Positions 19,313 to 27,005 of a stretch of DNA of 64,000 nt are shown here, piece by piece. Source of the stretch: Candidatus Andeanibacterium colombiense (lineage in GTDB: Bacteria > Pseudomonadota > Alphaproteobacteria > Sphingomonadales > Sphingomonadaceae); contig CP119316.1 in NCBI GenBank assembly GCA_029202985.1, positions 3,335,001-3,399,000 on the forward strand, written 5' to 3'. The notes below the pieces were generated by a model. The model was not told the DNA's origin, searched no databases, and was given only the letters and a program-made list of their open reading frames with translations. The translations under genes were made by a program, and so were the position numbers. Each line of letters starts with the position of its first letter. Within the stretch, counting starts at the first letter, position 1.

Positions 19313-20479
19313 GTGACAGACGTCGCCGCCGAGCAGGTCGATCAGGAGGAAGCTGCGGAGGTCGCCGCACCGCGCGTATCGCCGCTGCGCCGCAAGGGCG
19401 TGCAGCGGACCCTCGCCGGGGTGGGGATCGTCGTGGCGGTGCTGCTGGCGGTGTGGTTCGTCAAATACTGGACCGTGGGCCGCTTCGTGGAAAGCACCGA
19501 TGACGCATACGTTCAGTCCGATGCTGTGGTCGTCTCGCCCAAGATCGCCGGCTATGTCGACAAGGTGCTGGTTGCCGACAACCAAGCGGTGAAAGCCGGG
19601 GACGCGCTGTTCCAGATCGATCCGCGCGATTATCGCTCGCAGGTCGCCCAGGCGCAGGCGCAGATCGACGTGGCCGCCGCGAGCGCGGCCGGTTTGCGCG
19701 CGCAGATCGCCGAGCAGCAGGCGACGGTCGTCGGTGCACGGGCCCAGGTGGTTTCCGCCAAGAGCGATCTCGAACTCGCGCGCACGATCGAGGAACGCTA
19801 CCGCGCGCTTTCCGCAACCGGCGCGGAATCGCGCGAGACTTATGGCGACAAGCGCCGCCAGCTCGCCAATGCGCAGGCCCAGCTGGCGCTGCGCCAGTCC
19901 GAACTGACCAGCGCCGAGCGGCGGATTGAAACGCTCCGGGCACAGATCGGCCAGGCCGGTGCGCAAGCGGAAGGCGCGAAGGCCCAGCGCGCCTCCGCCA
20001 ACGTCGATCTGTCCTCAGCGCTCGTTCGCGCGAGCATCGACGGGCGGATCGGCAACAAGACGGTCCAGCTCGGCCAGTTCGTCCAGCCGGGCACTCGCGC
20101 AATGTCGATCGTGCCGGTCGACAAGCTCTATATTACGGCCAATTTCAAGGAGACGCAGGTCGGCTCGATGCGGGTCGGCCAGCCGGTGAAGATCGAGATC
20201 GATGCGCTTGGCGGAGTCGAATTGCACGGCAAGGTCGAAAGCTTTTCGCCCGGCACCGGCGCGCAATTCTCGTTGTTGCCGCCCGAGAATGCGACGGGCA
20301 ATTTCACCAAGATCGTCCAGCGCATTCCGGTGAAGATCTCGGTCCAGGCCGGGCCGGAGACCAAGGCGCTGCTGGTGCCGGGCATGTCGGTTTCGGTTTC
20401 GGTCGATACGCGTTCGGCCAAGGCCTCGCTGCAGCGGATCGAGGCCGAACAGAACAAGCTCGACCGGGCAGCCAAGTAA
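19313..20479 (+). CDS. emrA: EmrA-type membrane-fusion protein
   Basis: 388 residues from the GTG at 19313 (AAGGATTGAG just upstream; an earlier GTG at 19268 has no such site). Cytoplasmic N-terminus, one membrane helix (GVGIVVAVLLAVWFVKYW), then the HlyD/EmrA periplasmic part: lipoyl half VVVSPKIAGYVDKVLVADNQ, a long coiled coil (about 95-220), second lipoyl half ASIDGRIGNKTVQLGQFVQP and beta-barrel domain with LPPENATGNFTKIVQRIPVK, an EmrA signature. It links EmrB to the outer-membrane channel. The stop overlaps the emrB start. Confidence 0.95.
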   Translation: MTDVAAEQVDQEEAAEVAAPRVSPLRRKGVQRTLAGVGIVVAVLLAVWFVKYWTVGRFVESTDDAYVQSDAVVVSPKIAGYVDKVLVADNQAVKAGDALFQIDPRDYRSQVAQAQAQIDVAAASAAGLRAQIAEQQATVVGARAQVVSAKSDLELARTIEERYRALSATGAESRETYGDKRRQLANAQAQLALRQSELTSAERRIETLRAQIGQAGAQAEGAKAQRASANVDLSSALVRASIDGRIGNKTVQLGQFVQPGTRAMSIVPVDKLYITANFKETQVGSMRVGQPVKIEIDALGGVELHGKVESFSPGTGAQFSLLPPENATGNFTKIVQRIPVKISVQAGPETKALLVPGMSVSVSVDTRSAKASLQRIEAEQNKLDRAAK

Positions 20480-22038
20480 TGGCCGCCGCCGCCGTCCCCG
20501 CACCCGCAGTCCGCCCGCCCAACGCCGATATCGGCGCATGGCTGGCGGTTGCAGCGGGCACGCTCGGCGCGATGATGGCGACGCTCGACATTTCGATCGT
20601 CAATTCCGCACTGCCGACGATCCAGGGCGAAATCGGGGCGAGCGGCACCGAGGGCACCTGGATCGCGACCTCGTTTCTGGTTGCCGAGATCGTGATGGTG
20701 CCGCTGTGCAACTGGTTCGAGAAATTGCTCGGCCTGCGCCGTTTCCTGCTGATCGCGGCGATCATGTTCACGATCTTCTCAGTCGTCTGCGGCATGGCGG
20801 ACAATCTCACCACGATGATCATCGGCCGTGCCGGGCAGGGCTTTGCGGGTGGCGGCATGATCCCGACCGCGATGACCATTATCGCGACCCGCCTGCCGCG
20901 CCATCAGCAGCCGATCGGTACCTCGCTGTTCGGCGTGACCGCGATCCTCGGGCCGGTGGTCGGTCCGCTGCTCGGCGGCTGGCTGACGGAGCAGTTCAGC
21001 TGGCACTATTCCTTCTTCATCAACATTCCGGTCTGCATCCTGCTGGTGGTGCTGCTGCTGGTCGGCCTGCCCGACCGCAAGGTGAACCCCAAGCTGCTGG
21101 CAGAGGCCGACTGGTTCGGCCTGTTCGGGCTCTCGATCGGGCTCGGCTGCATGACCGTGGTGCTCGAAGAGGGTAACCGCGAACAGTGGTTCGCTTCGTC
21201 CGAGATCGTCCAGCTTACGATCCTTTCGGTGATCGGCTTCGCGCTGATGATCTATGGGCAATTCAACGCGAAAGACCCGATCATCCGCCTGTCGCTGATG
21301 TTCGATCGGGTGTTCGGCAGCGTGGTGGTGATGGCGGTGATGCTGGGGATGGTGATCTACGGCACGTCCTTCGTGATCCCGCAATTCCTCGCCAGCATCG
21401 CCGATTACAATGCGCTGCAATCGGGCAAGGTGGTGATGATCTCGGGCATACCGTCGATGATCATGATGTTTGTCGCCCCCGCGTTGATGCGGTTCCTCGA
21501 TATTCGCGTGGCGGTGTTCATCGGGCTGATGATCCTTGCGTTGAGCTGCTGGATCGACACTTCGCTCACCGCCGCCGCGGTCGGCTCGGACTTCACCGAT
21601 TCCCAGCTGTTGCGCGGGGTCGGCACGATCCTCGCCTTTCTGTTCCTCAACCAGGCGGCGATCTCGTCGGTCCCGGTGCAATATGCGGGCGATGCCTCGG
21701 GCCTGTTCAACGCCGCGCGCAACATCGGCGGTTCGCTCGCGCTGGCGAGTATCGCGACTGTGCAGGACCAGCGCATGTGGCTCCATTCGCGCCGGATCGA
21801 GGATACCCTCCAGGCCAACAGCGTGGCCGTCCAGGATCATGTCTCGGCGATGTCGCAGGCCGTCGGCGGGACCGATGCGGCTTTGCGCGCGATTTCCGGC
21901 ACGATCACCCGCGAGGCGCTGGTGATGACCTATAACGACATGTTCTGGCTGCTCGCGGTCGGCATTCTGATCGTGTCCCCGCTGGTGCTGCTGCTGCGTC
22001 CGCTGCCCAAGGACATTTCCGCCGCTCCGGCGCACTGA
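20479..22038 (+). CDS. emrB: EmrB-type drug/H+ antiporter (MFS, DHA2, 14 TM)
   Basis: 519-residue inner-membrane exporter. The start shares one base with the emrA stop (TAATG). Family motifs: MATLDISIVNSALPTIQGE in TM1 (motif D1), GRAGQGFAGGGMIPTAMTII, and LGPVVGPLLGGWLTEQFSWH (motif C of drug:H+ antiporters). About 14 hydrophobic segments. It would drive export of hydrophobic toxic compounds through EmrA and the NodT lipoprotein encoded next. The complete operon and the divergent MarR gene suggest inducible detoxification. Confidence 0.95.
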   Translation: MAAAAVPAPAVRPPNADIGAWLAVAAGTLGAMMATLDISIVNSALPTIQGEIGASGTEGTWIATSFLVAEIVMVPLCNWFEKLLGLRRFLLIAAIMFTIFSVVCGMADNLTTMIIGRAGQGFAGGGMIPTAMTIIATRLPRHQQPIGTSLFGVTAILGPVVGPLLGGWLTEQFSWHYSFFINIPVCILLVVLLLVGLPDRKVNPKLLAEADWFGLFGLSIGLGCMTVVLEEGNREQWFASSEIVQLTILSVIGFALMIYGQFNAKDPIIRLSLMFDRVFGSVVVMAVMLGMVIYGTSFVIPQFLASIADYNALQSGKVVMISGIPSMIMMFVAPALMRFLDIRVAVFIGLMILALSCWIDTSLTAAAVGSDFTDSQLLRGVGTILAFLFLNQAAISSVPVQYAGDASGLFNAARNIGGSLALASIATVQDQRMWLHSRRIEDTLQANSVAVQDHVSAMSQAVGGTDAALRAISGTITREALVMTYNDMFWLLAVGILIVSPLVLLLRPLPKDISAAPAH

Positions 22039-22056
22039 GACCTATTGAGACATTCG

Positions 22057-23514
22057 ATGCGAACTATCGGTAAAAGCCTTGTCCTTCCCGCGCTGCTGTC
22101 GCTCGGCGCCTGCACCGTCGGGCTCGACTATGCCGGCCCTCCGGCGGTCGGCTCGGCCGCCCCCCCGGGCAATTTCGTGCGCGCGGATGCGACGACCACC
22201 ACGGGTGAGCCCGGCCTCGCGGAGTGGTGGACCGTGCTGGGCGACAACACGCTCGACGAGCTCGAACGACGCGCGATCGCGGGCAGCCCCGATCTCGCGG
22301 TAGCCCGAGCGCGGCTTGACCAGGCACGGGCCGCGCTCAGGGTGGAGCGGACCAAGTCCACTCCGCAGGTCAGCGCGATGGGCGTCGCCGCCGATATCCG
22401 CATCCCCGACCTCGACACCGGCACGAGCAGTTCGGACCCGGGAGCGGAAACCGACAGCGGTGCGACCAACACCACCTTCTACAATCTCGGCCTCAATGCG
22501 ATCTGGGAGATCGACCTGTTCGGCGGCCAGCGGCGCAGCAACGAGGCTTCCCGCGCCGAGGCCGAAGGGGCCGAGGCCAATGTCGCCGATGCGCAGGTCA
22601 GCCTGACCGCGGCGGTCGCGCAGGCCTATCTCGGTTATCGCGACCGGCAGGCGCGGATCGTTCTGGCGCAGGGCGCGATCGAGCGGCGCGCGGCGCTGCT
22701 CGATCTCCAGAGCCAGCGGCAGGATCGGGGCGCCGGCACGCTGAGCGACGTGGAACAGGCCCGGGCGGATCTCGAGCAAGCGAACCAAGCGCTCGCGCCG
22801 CTGAAGGCCGAGGCCGACGGTTTCGCCAATGCGCTGGCGATCCTGATGGGCGAAGCGCCGGGCGCGGCCGACACACTCCTGACGGCGCCGGCCGACATGC
22901 CGTTGCCACCCGCCAGCGTCGCGGTTGGTGATCCCGCGGCACTGCTGCGCAACCGGCCCGACATCCGCGCGGCCGAACGCCGACTGGCTGCGGAGACCGC
23001 GCGGATCGGCGTTGCCGAAGCCGCGCGCTTGCCGCGCCTCAGCTTCCTGGGAATCCTCGGGGTGGGCGGCACCAGCCCGTCCGACTTGACCCATCTCGAC
23101 GATTTCACCGCGATCGGCGCGCCGATGCTGCAATGGAACATCCTCGATTTCGGCAAGGGCAAGGCTACCATCGACCAGGCCCAGGCCAGGCGCGACGAGG
23201 CCACCGCCAATTATCGCGGAACGGTGCTGGGCGCCTTGCGCGACGTCGAGAATGCGCTGGCCGATTTCCGCTCCGCGCGCGAAAACGCCGCGAGCCAGGC
23301 GCGCGCCGAGCAGAGCACCGCCAGGCTCGAGGAACTCGCCCGCCAGCGCTTCGATCGCGGGACCACCCCGAAGACCACCCTGCTCGAAGCCGAGCTGGCC
23401 CACGCCGCCGCGCAGGATGCGCTGGCCCAGGCCCGGGCGAATCTGCTCGGCCGCTTCGTCGCGCTTGAAAAGGCGCTCGGGCTCGGCTGGACGAACGCCG
23501 CGCCCGCGAACTGA
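22057..23514 (+). CDS. NodT-family outer-membrane efflux lipoprotein
   Basis: 485 residues from ATG 22057, 18 bases after emrB. Lipoprotein signal with lipobox LGAC at residues 16-19 or so (LPALLSLGACTVG). Two outer-membrane efflux repeats form the TolC-like tunnel: WWTVLGDNTLDELERRAIAG, WEIDLFGGQRRSNEASRAEA, and the second-half LLRNRPDIRAAERRLAAETA and FGKGKATIDQAQARRDEA. It serves as the outer-membrane channel for EmrAB. A 7-bp inverted repeat (GGAACGG...CCGTTCC) follows the stop, but it has no T-run. Confidence 0.92.
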   Translation: MRTIGKSLVLPALLSLGACTVGLDYAGPPAVGSAAPPGNFVRADATTTTGEPGLAEWWTVLGDNTLDELERRAIAGSPDLAVARARLDQARAALRVERTKSTPQVSAMGVAADIRIPDLDTGTSSSDPGAETDSGATNTTFYNLGLNAIWEIDLFGGQRRSNEASRAEAEGAEANVADAQVSLTAAVAQAYLGYRDRQARIVLAQGAIERRAALLDLQSQRQDRGAGTLSDVEQARADLEQANQALAPLKAEADGFANALAILMGEAPGAADTLLTAPADMPLPPASVAVGDPAALLRNRPDIRAAERRLAAETARIGVAEAARLPRLSFLGILGVGGTSPSDLTHLDDFTAIGAPMLQWNILDFGKGKATIDQAQARRDEATANYRGTVLGALRDVENALADFRSARENAASQARAEQSTARLEELARQRFDRGTTPKTTLLEAELAHAAAQDALAQARANLLGRFVALEKALGLGWTNAAPAN

Positions 23515-23639
23515 CGGAACGGGCTGGCAAATCCGCGCGCCGTTCCAATATTGGCCTCACGCCGGTGTTGGAATGATCAGCGAGACGCGTTACCGGCACG
23601 CATATCCTAGCTTGAGCCACGATCGCCGGAGAGATGAAT

Positions 23640-25109
23640 ATGGAACAGTTGCAGAAGACCCTGGCCGGAATCGGCGCGCGCGGTGCCGAACAGATCTTCA
23701 TCGACGGCGAATGGCGCAAGAGCAGCGGGAGCGAGCAGCTTTCGGTGGTCGCGCCGCATAATGAGGAAGTCCTCCTCACCTACATCGAGCCGACCGTCGC
23801 CGATGTCGACGCGGCCGTAGCCGCCGCCCGCACCGCTTTCGACAAGGGCCCCTGGCCGCGCATGGCGCCGGCGGAGCGCGGGATCTATCTGCGCAAGGTC
23901 GCCGACCTGCTGACCGCCCGCATGCCCGAACTCGCCGAAGCCTGGACCGGACAGGTCGGCGCGGTGATCGGCTTCACCAGCAAGGCGAGTTATCAGTGCC
24001 CCGGCCTGTTCAGCTTCTATGCCGACCAGTGCGACACCTATCCCTTCATCGACGAGCGCACCCGTTCCTCCGGCGGCAAGGTCCGCGTGGTTTCGGAACC
24101 GGTCGGCGTCACCGCCTGCATCACCCCGTGGAACGCGCCGCTGGTGCTGCTGATCTACAAGGTCGCCGCCGGGCTCGCCGCGGGCTGCACGATCGTCGCC
24201 AAGCCGTCGCCCGAAACCCCGATCGATGCGCATATCCTGGCCGAATGCATCAAGGAAGCCGGCCTGCCCAAGGGTGTGTTCAACATGCTCCCGGCGGGCC
24301 GCGAGGTCGGCGATCATCTGATCCGCCACCCGGGGATCGACAAGATCAGCTTCACCGGTTCGACCGGAGCCGGCAAGCATATCGCGGGCGTCGCGGCCGA
24401 GCGTCTCGCGCGGGTCAGCCTCGAACTCGGCGGCAAGAGTGCCGCGCTGATCCTCGAGGATGCGGACATGGCGAAGGTGCTGCCGAGCCTGGTGCCCTAT
24501 TCGATGCCGATCACCGGGCAGGTCTGCTTCTCGCTCACCCGCGTGCTGGTGCCGTCGAGCCGCAAGGACGAGATGGTCGGGGCCTATGTCGATGCGGTTT
24601 CGAAGATCAAGGTTGGCGATCCGTTTCAGGCCGATAGCGGAATGGGCCCGCTCGCGATGCAGCGCCAGCTTGAGCGGGTGCAGGGCTACATCGAGAAGGG
24701 CAAGGCCGAAGGCGCCAGCCTCGCGCTCGGCGGCGGCCGTCCGGCCGATCTCAACCGCGGCTTCTTCATCGAGCCGACCGTCTTCACCGGGGTCGATCCG
24801 GACATGACGATCGCGCGCGAGGAGATCTTCGGGCCGGTGGTGTCGTTCATCGAATATGACGACGAGGCCGACATGATCGCCAAGGCGAACCATTCGGACT
24901 ACGGCCTGCACGGCGCGATCTATACGCAGGATCCCGAGCGCGGCTTCGCGATCGCCCGCGAATACCGCACCGGCAGCATCACGGTGAACGGAATGATCGT
25001 CGATATCGAGATGCCGTTCGGCGGGTTCAAGCAATCCGGCCTCGGCCGCGAAGGCGGGATCGAAGGCCTCGAAACCTATCTCGAAACCAAGACGGTCTAT
25101 TTCGCCTGA
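23640..25109 (+). CDS. NAD(P)-dependent aldehyde dehydrogenase
   Basis: 489 residues from ATG 23640; GGAGAG at 23628-23633 is 6 bases from this ATG but touches the ATG at 23634. Catalytic residues seen: Asn165 (TPWNAP), Lys188 (AKPSPETP), Glu262 (LELGGKS) and nucleophile Cys296 (GQVCFSLTR). Cofactor loop FTGSTGAGK and C-terminal EMPFGGFKQSGLGREGG complete the fold. The GQVCFSLTR form occurs in dehydrogenases acting on terpenoid, aliphatic or aromatic aldehydes; the substrate is not evident. It appears monocistronic, with a terminator behind it. Confidence 0.92.
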   Translation: MEQLQKTLAGIGARGAEQIFIDGEWRKSSGSEQLSVVAPHNEEVLLTYIEPTVADVDAAVAAARTAFDKGPWPRMAPAERGIYLRKVADLLTARMPELAEAWTGQVGAVIGFTSKASYQCPGLFSFYADQCDTYPFIDERTRSSGGKVRVVSEPVGVTACITPWNAPLVLLIYKVAAGLAAGCTIVAKPSPETPIDAHILAECIKEAGLPKGVFNMLPAGREVGDHLIRHPGIDKISFTGSTGAGKHIAGVAAERLARVSLELGGKSAALILEDADMAKVLPSLVPYSMPITGQVCFSLTRVLVPSSRKDEMVGAYVDAVSKIKVGDPFQADSGMGPLAMQRQLERVQGYIEKGKAEGASLALGGGRPADLNRGFFIEPTVFTGVDPDMTIAREEIFGPVVSFIEYDDEADMIAKANHSDYGLHGAIYTQDPERGFAIAREYRTGSITVNGMIVDIEMPFGGFKQSGLGREGGIEGLETYLETKTVYFA

Positions 25110-25150
25110 GGCGCAGGCCCTTCGCTGAAAGCGGAACCGAAAGAACAACA

Positions 25151-25190
25151 CGGGCGGCGGAGATATTCCGCCGCCCGTTTCGTTTGTTTC
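25151..25190 (+). terminator. Intrinsic terminator after aldehyde dehydrogenase
   Basis: Perfect 11-bp stem CGGGCGGCGGA / TCCGCCGCCCG (25151-25161 and 25167-25177) with loop GATAT, followed by TTTCGTTTGTTT. It ends the aldehyde dehydrogenase transcript about 40 bases after the stop. Confidence 0.9.
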
Positions 25191-25421
25191 CCGCCGACAC
25201 GCCCCCGCCTGTCCCCCGAAACGTGCGGCCTTGCGCAGGGGGGCAGCCGGAGGTTTTGGCGCCCATAGATTTCATCACGTGGCGCGCGGCGACGGGCGCG
25301 GTATCGACACGGCGAAAGTCTGGGCCGCAGCGGGGTTTCCAGTGGTCTCCGAACGGTGCCCGTGCGGGAATCCGGCCGGCCCCGACGGCTGCCTGAAGCC
25401 GGCCCTTCGTTGGAGAATGTG
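25191..25421 (+). promoter_or_regulatory. Leader of the TauE/SafE permease gene; possible riboswitch-like core
   Basis: The 231 bases between the terminator and the permease GTG hold no supported gene. At about 25350-25390 there is an ordered set of elements: GAAC-GGTG, a short CCCGTGCGGG hairpin, AATCCGG, then GGCCCC. This order recalls the core of a cobalamin riboswitch (GGTG, TCC, GCCCC). The usual CTGT and a clear B12 box are not seen, so I offer it only as something to test. Confidence 0.2.
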
Positions 25422-26276
25422 GTGAACCTGTTGCATCAGATCGACGCACTCCACGCCTTCGCCGGCCTGTTCGTCGGCTTCCTGGTGGGCATGACCGGGG
25501 TTGGCGGAGGCGCGCTGATGACGCCGGTGCTGGTGCTGCTGTTCGGGGTCAGCCCGCAGACCGCGGTCGGTACCGATTTGCTCTATGCCGCGATCACCAA
25601 GATCACCGGTTCGGCGGTGCACGGCTGGCGCGATACGGTGGAATGGCCGATCGTGCGCCGGCTGGCCCTCGGCAGCGTACCCGCCGCGATCCTCACGATC
25701 GCGCTGCTGTCGATGATCGGGAAGCCTTCGCCCAATACCGAGCATGTGACATTGTTCGGGCTCGCCTGCCTGCTCGCGGTGACCTCGCTGACGGTGATCT
25801 TCCGCGGCTGGCTGACCAGGCTTACTGCGAACCTCGATCCGCTGCGCCCGCCGCTCAAGGCGACGATCGGGACGATCGCGTTGGGGGCGGTGATCGGCGT
25901 CGCGGTGTCGCTGACCTCGGTGGGGGCTGGGGCGATCGGGGTGACCGTGCTGCTGCTGCTCTATCCCCGGCTGCCGCTCGTCCGCATCGTCGGCTCCGAC
26001 ATCGCCCATGCGGTCCCGCTCGCGCTGGTTGCGGGCTTCGGCCACTGGCTGATCGGCGATGTCGACGGGGTGCTGCTGACCAATTTGCTGATCGGCTCGA
26101 TCCCCGGCGTGATCGCCGGGAGCCTGCTCTCCACCCACGCGCCGGAAAAGATCCTTCGACCGTTGCTGGCGACCGTGCTGGCAGTCTCGTCCTGGCAGTT
26201 GTTCGAAAAGGTAGCCGCCACGCCCCACACCGCGGCGACACCGGCCCCTGCGCCGGTGCACAAGCCGAAGCAATAG
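25422..26276 (+). CDS. TauE/SafE (DUF81) family membrane permease
   Basis: 284 residues from the GTG at 25422, which has GGAG six bases upstream; the frame is open to 25356 but those residues are not family-like. About eight membrane helices in two halves, each with the family motif: FAGLFVGFLVGMTGVGGGAL and GVAVSLTSVGAGAIGVTVLL. Also GTDLLYAAITKITGSAVHGW and SDIAHAVPLALVAGFGHWLI. Family members export or import sulfite, sulfoacetate, taurine-derived ions and possibly metal ions. The convergent neighbour is a His-rich lipoprotein, which hints at metals, but the substrate is unknown. Confidence 0.88.
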   Translation: MNLLHQIDALHAFAGLFVGFLVGMTGVGGGALMTPVLVLLFGVSPQTAVGTDLLYAAITKITGSAVHGWRDTVEWPIVRRLALGSVPAAILTIALLSMIGKPSPNTEHVTLFGLACLLAVTSLTVIFRGWLTRLTANLDPLRPPLKATIGTIALGAVIGVAVSLTSVGAGAIGVTVLLLLYPRLPLVRIVGSDIAHAVPLALVAGFGHWLIGDVDGVLLTNLLIGSIPGVIAGSLLSTHAPEKILRPLLATVLAVSSWQLFEKVAATPHTAATPAPAPVHKPKQ

Positions 26277-26322
26277 AACCCACCGTCCGCGCGCTCAGGC
26301 GGGCGGCGGGGACTTTCCAAGA

Positions 26323-26496
26323 TCAGTCGTGGTGGTCGCCGTCGTGGTGGTCGCCGTCGTGATGATGGCCGTGATCGTGGCGGCCGTGCCGATCGCTGTT
26401 ATGCCCGGGGCGGCCATCGTAGCAGCCGGTAAGCAGGATACTGCAGGCCAGCATGGCAGCGGCGCCGGCGCGGAAGGCATTGGTTCTGATCTTCAT
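26323..26496 (-). CDS. Small histidine-rich lipoprotein
   Basis: 57 residues, not a recognised family. Start at ATG 26496 with AAGGAG 8 bases upstream. Signal sequence with lipobox LLTGC (Cys25), so the mature protein is about 33 residues tethered to a membrane. After Cys25 the chain is almost only Gly, His, Asp and Arg, with 11 His in the last 26 residues (RHGRHDHGHHHDGDHHDGD). Such tails bind nickel, zinc, cobalt or copper. It converges with the TauE/SafE permease gene, 46 bases between stops. The opposite-strand reading, all Val/Ala/Met, is a shadow of the His codons. Confidence 0.8.
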   Translation of the reverse strand: MKIRTNAFRAGAAAMLACSILLTGCYDGRPGHNSDRHGRHDHGHHHDGDHHDGDHHD

Positions 26497-26626
26497 GGCA
26501 ATTGCTCCTTAGTCGGCCAACCGGCTAGGCAACCGATCGTTCCGGCGCGGGGCGTTCGGCCATGGAGATAAGCTTGCTCCGCGGGACATTGCCGGGCGAT
26601 GAAGCGTACGGGTGCAGGGCTTTGCG

Positions 26627-26975
26627 TCAGATCGGCAGGGAATCGAGCGCTGCCCTGAAGTCGGCCACGGTATCGATCACGACGTGGGCACCTGCGGCGA
26701 GAAGTCTCTCGCGGGCCGCCGCGAGGCCGGCCTTCGGTCATTTTTGAGCAGGGCGGCGAAGTCCTCTTCGGACAGCCGACGATGTTACCGCTCCGGATCA
26801 CGCCCACCGTCCATAGCCCGGCGGCGCGGCCTTCGGCGATGCCGATTTCGGTGTCGTCGATCTTCACGCTGGCATCCGCGGGCCAGACGCCGAGGTCGAT
26901 CAGGTTCTTCCACACCATCAGCGGGGAAGGGCGGCCCTCAGGCTGCATGTCGATATCAACGTGCAGCCGAGTTCG
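26627..26975 (-). pseudogene. phnX: Remnant of phosphonoacetaldehyde hydrolase
   Basis: The minus strand encodes the C-terminal third of PhnX (HAD superfamily), split over three frames. First piece: EGRPSPLMVWKNLIDLGVWP through KIDDTEIGIAEGRAAGLWTV and GVIRSGNIVG. One frame over: LSEEDFAALLKND. In the third frame: AARERLLAAGAHVVIDTVAD then FRAALDSLPI and a stop at 26627. At least two frameshifts lie near 26785 and 26725, and everything before HAD motif III, including the catalytic Asp and Lys, is missing. The boundary at about 26975 is approximate. It is a dead fragment, probably left by a deletion next to the allophanate hydrolase gene. Confidence 0.82.
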
Positions 26976-27005
26976 CCGGCGCGGAGCTAGCTCCGGCGCG
27001 CGGGC

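Noticed and set aside
23520..23552. Inverted repeat GGAACGG...CCGTTCC after the NodT gene as a terminator
   Set aside because: Long 17-base loop and no T-run; it may be chance.
26329..26571. Plus-strand frame with a Val/Ala/Met-rich, membrane-like beginning
   Set aside because: The hydrophobic residues are the complement of the His/Asp codons of the small lipoprotein; it has no ribosome-binding site.
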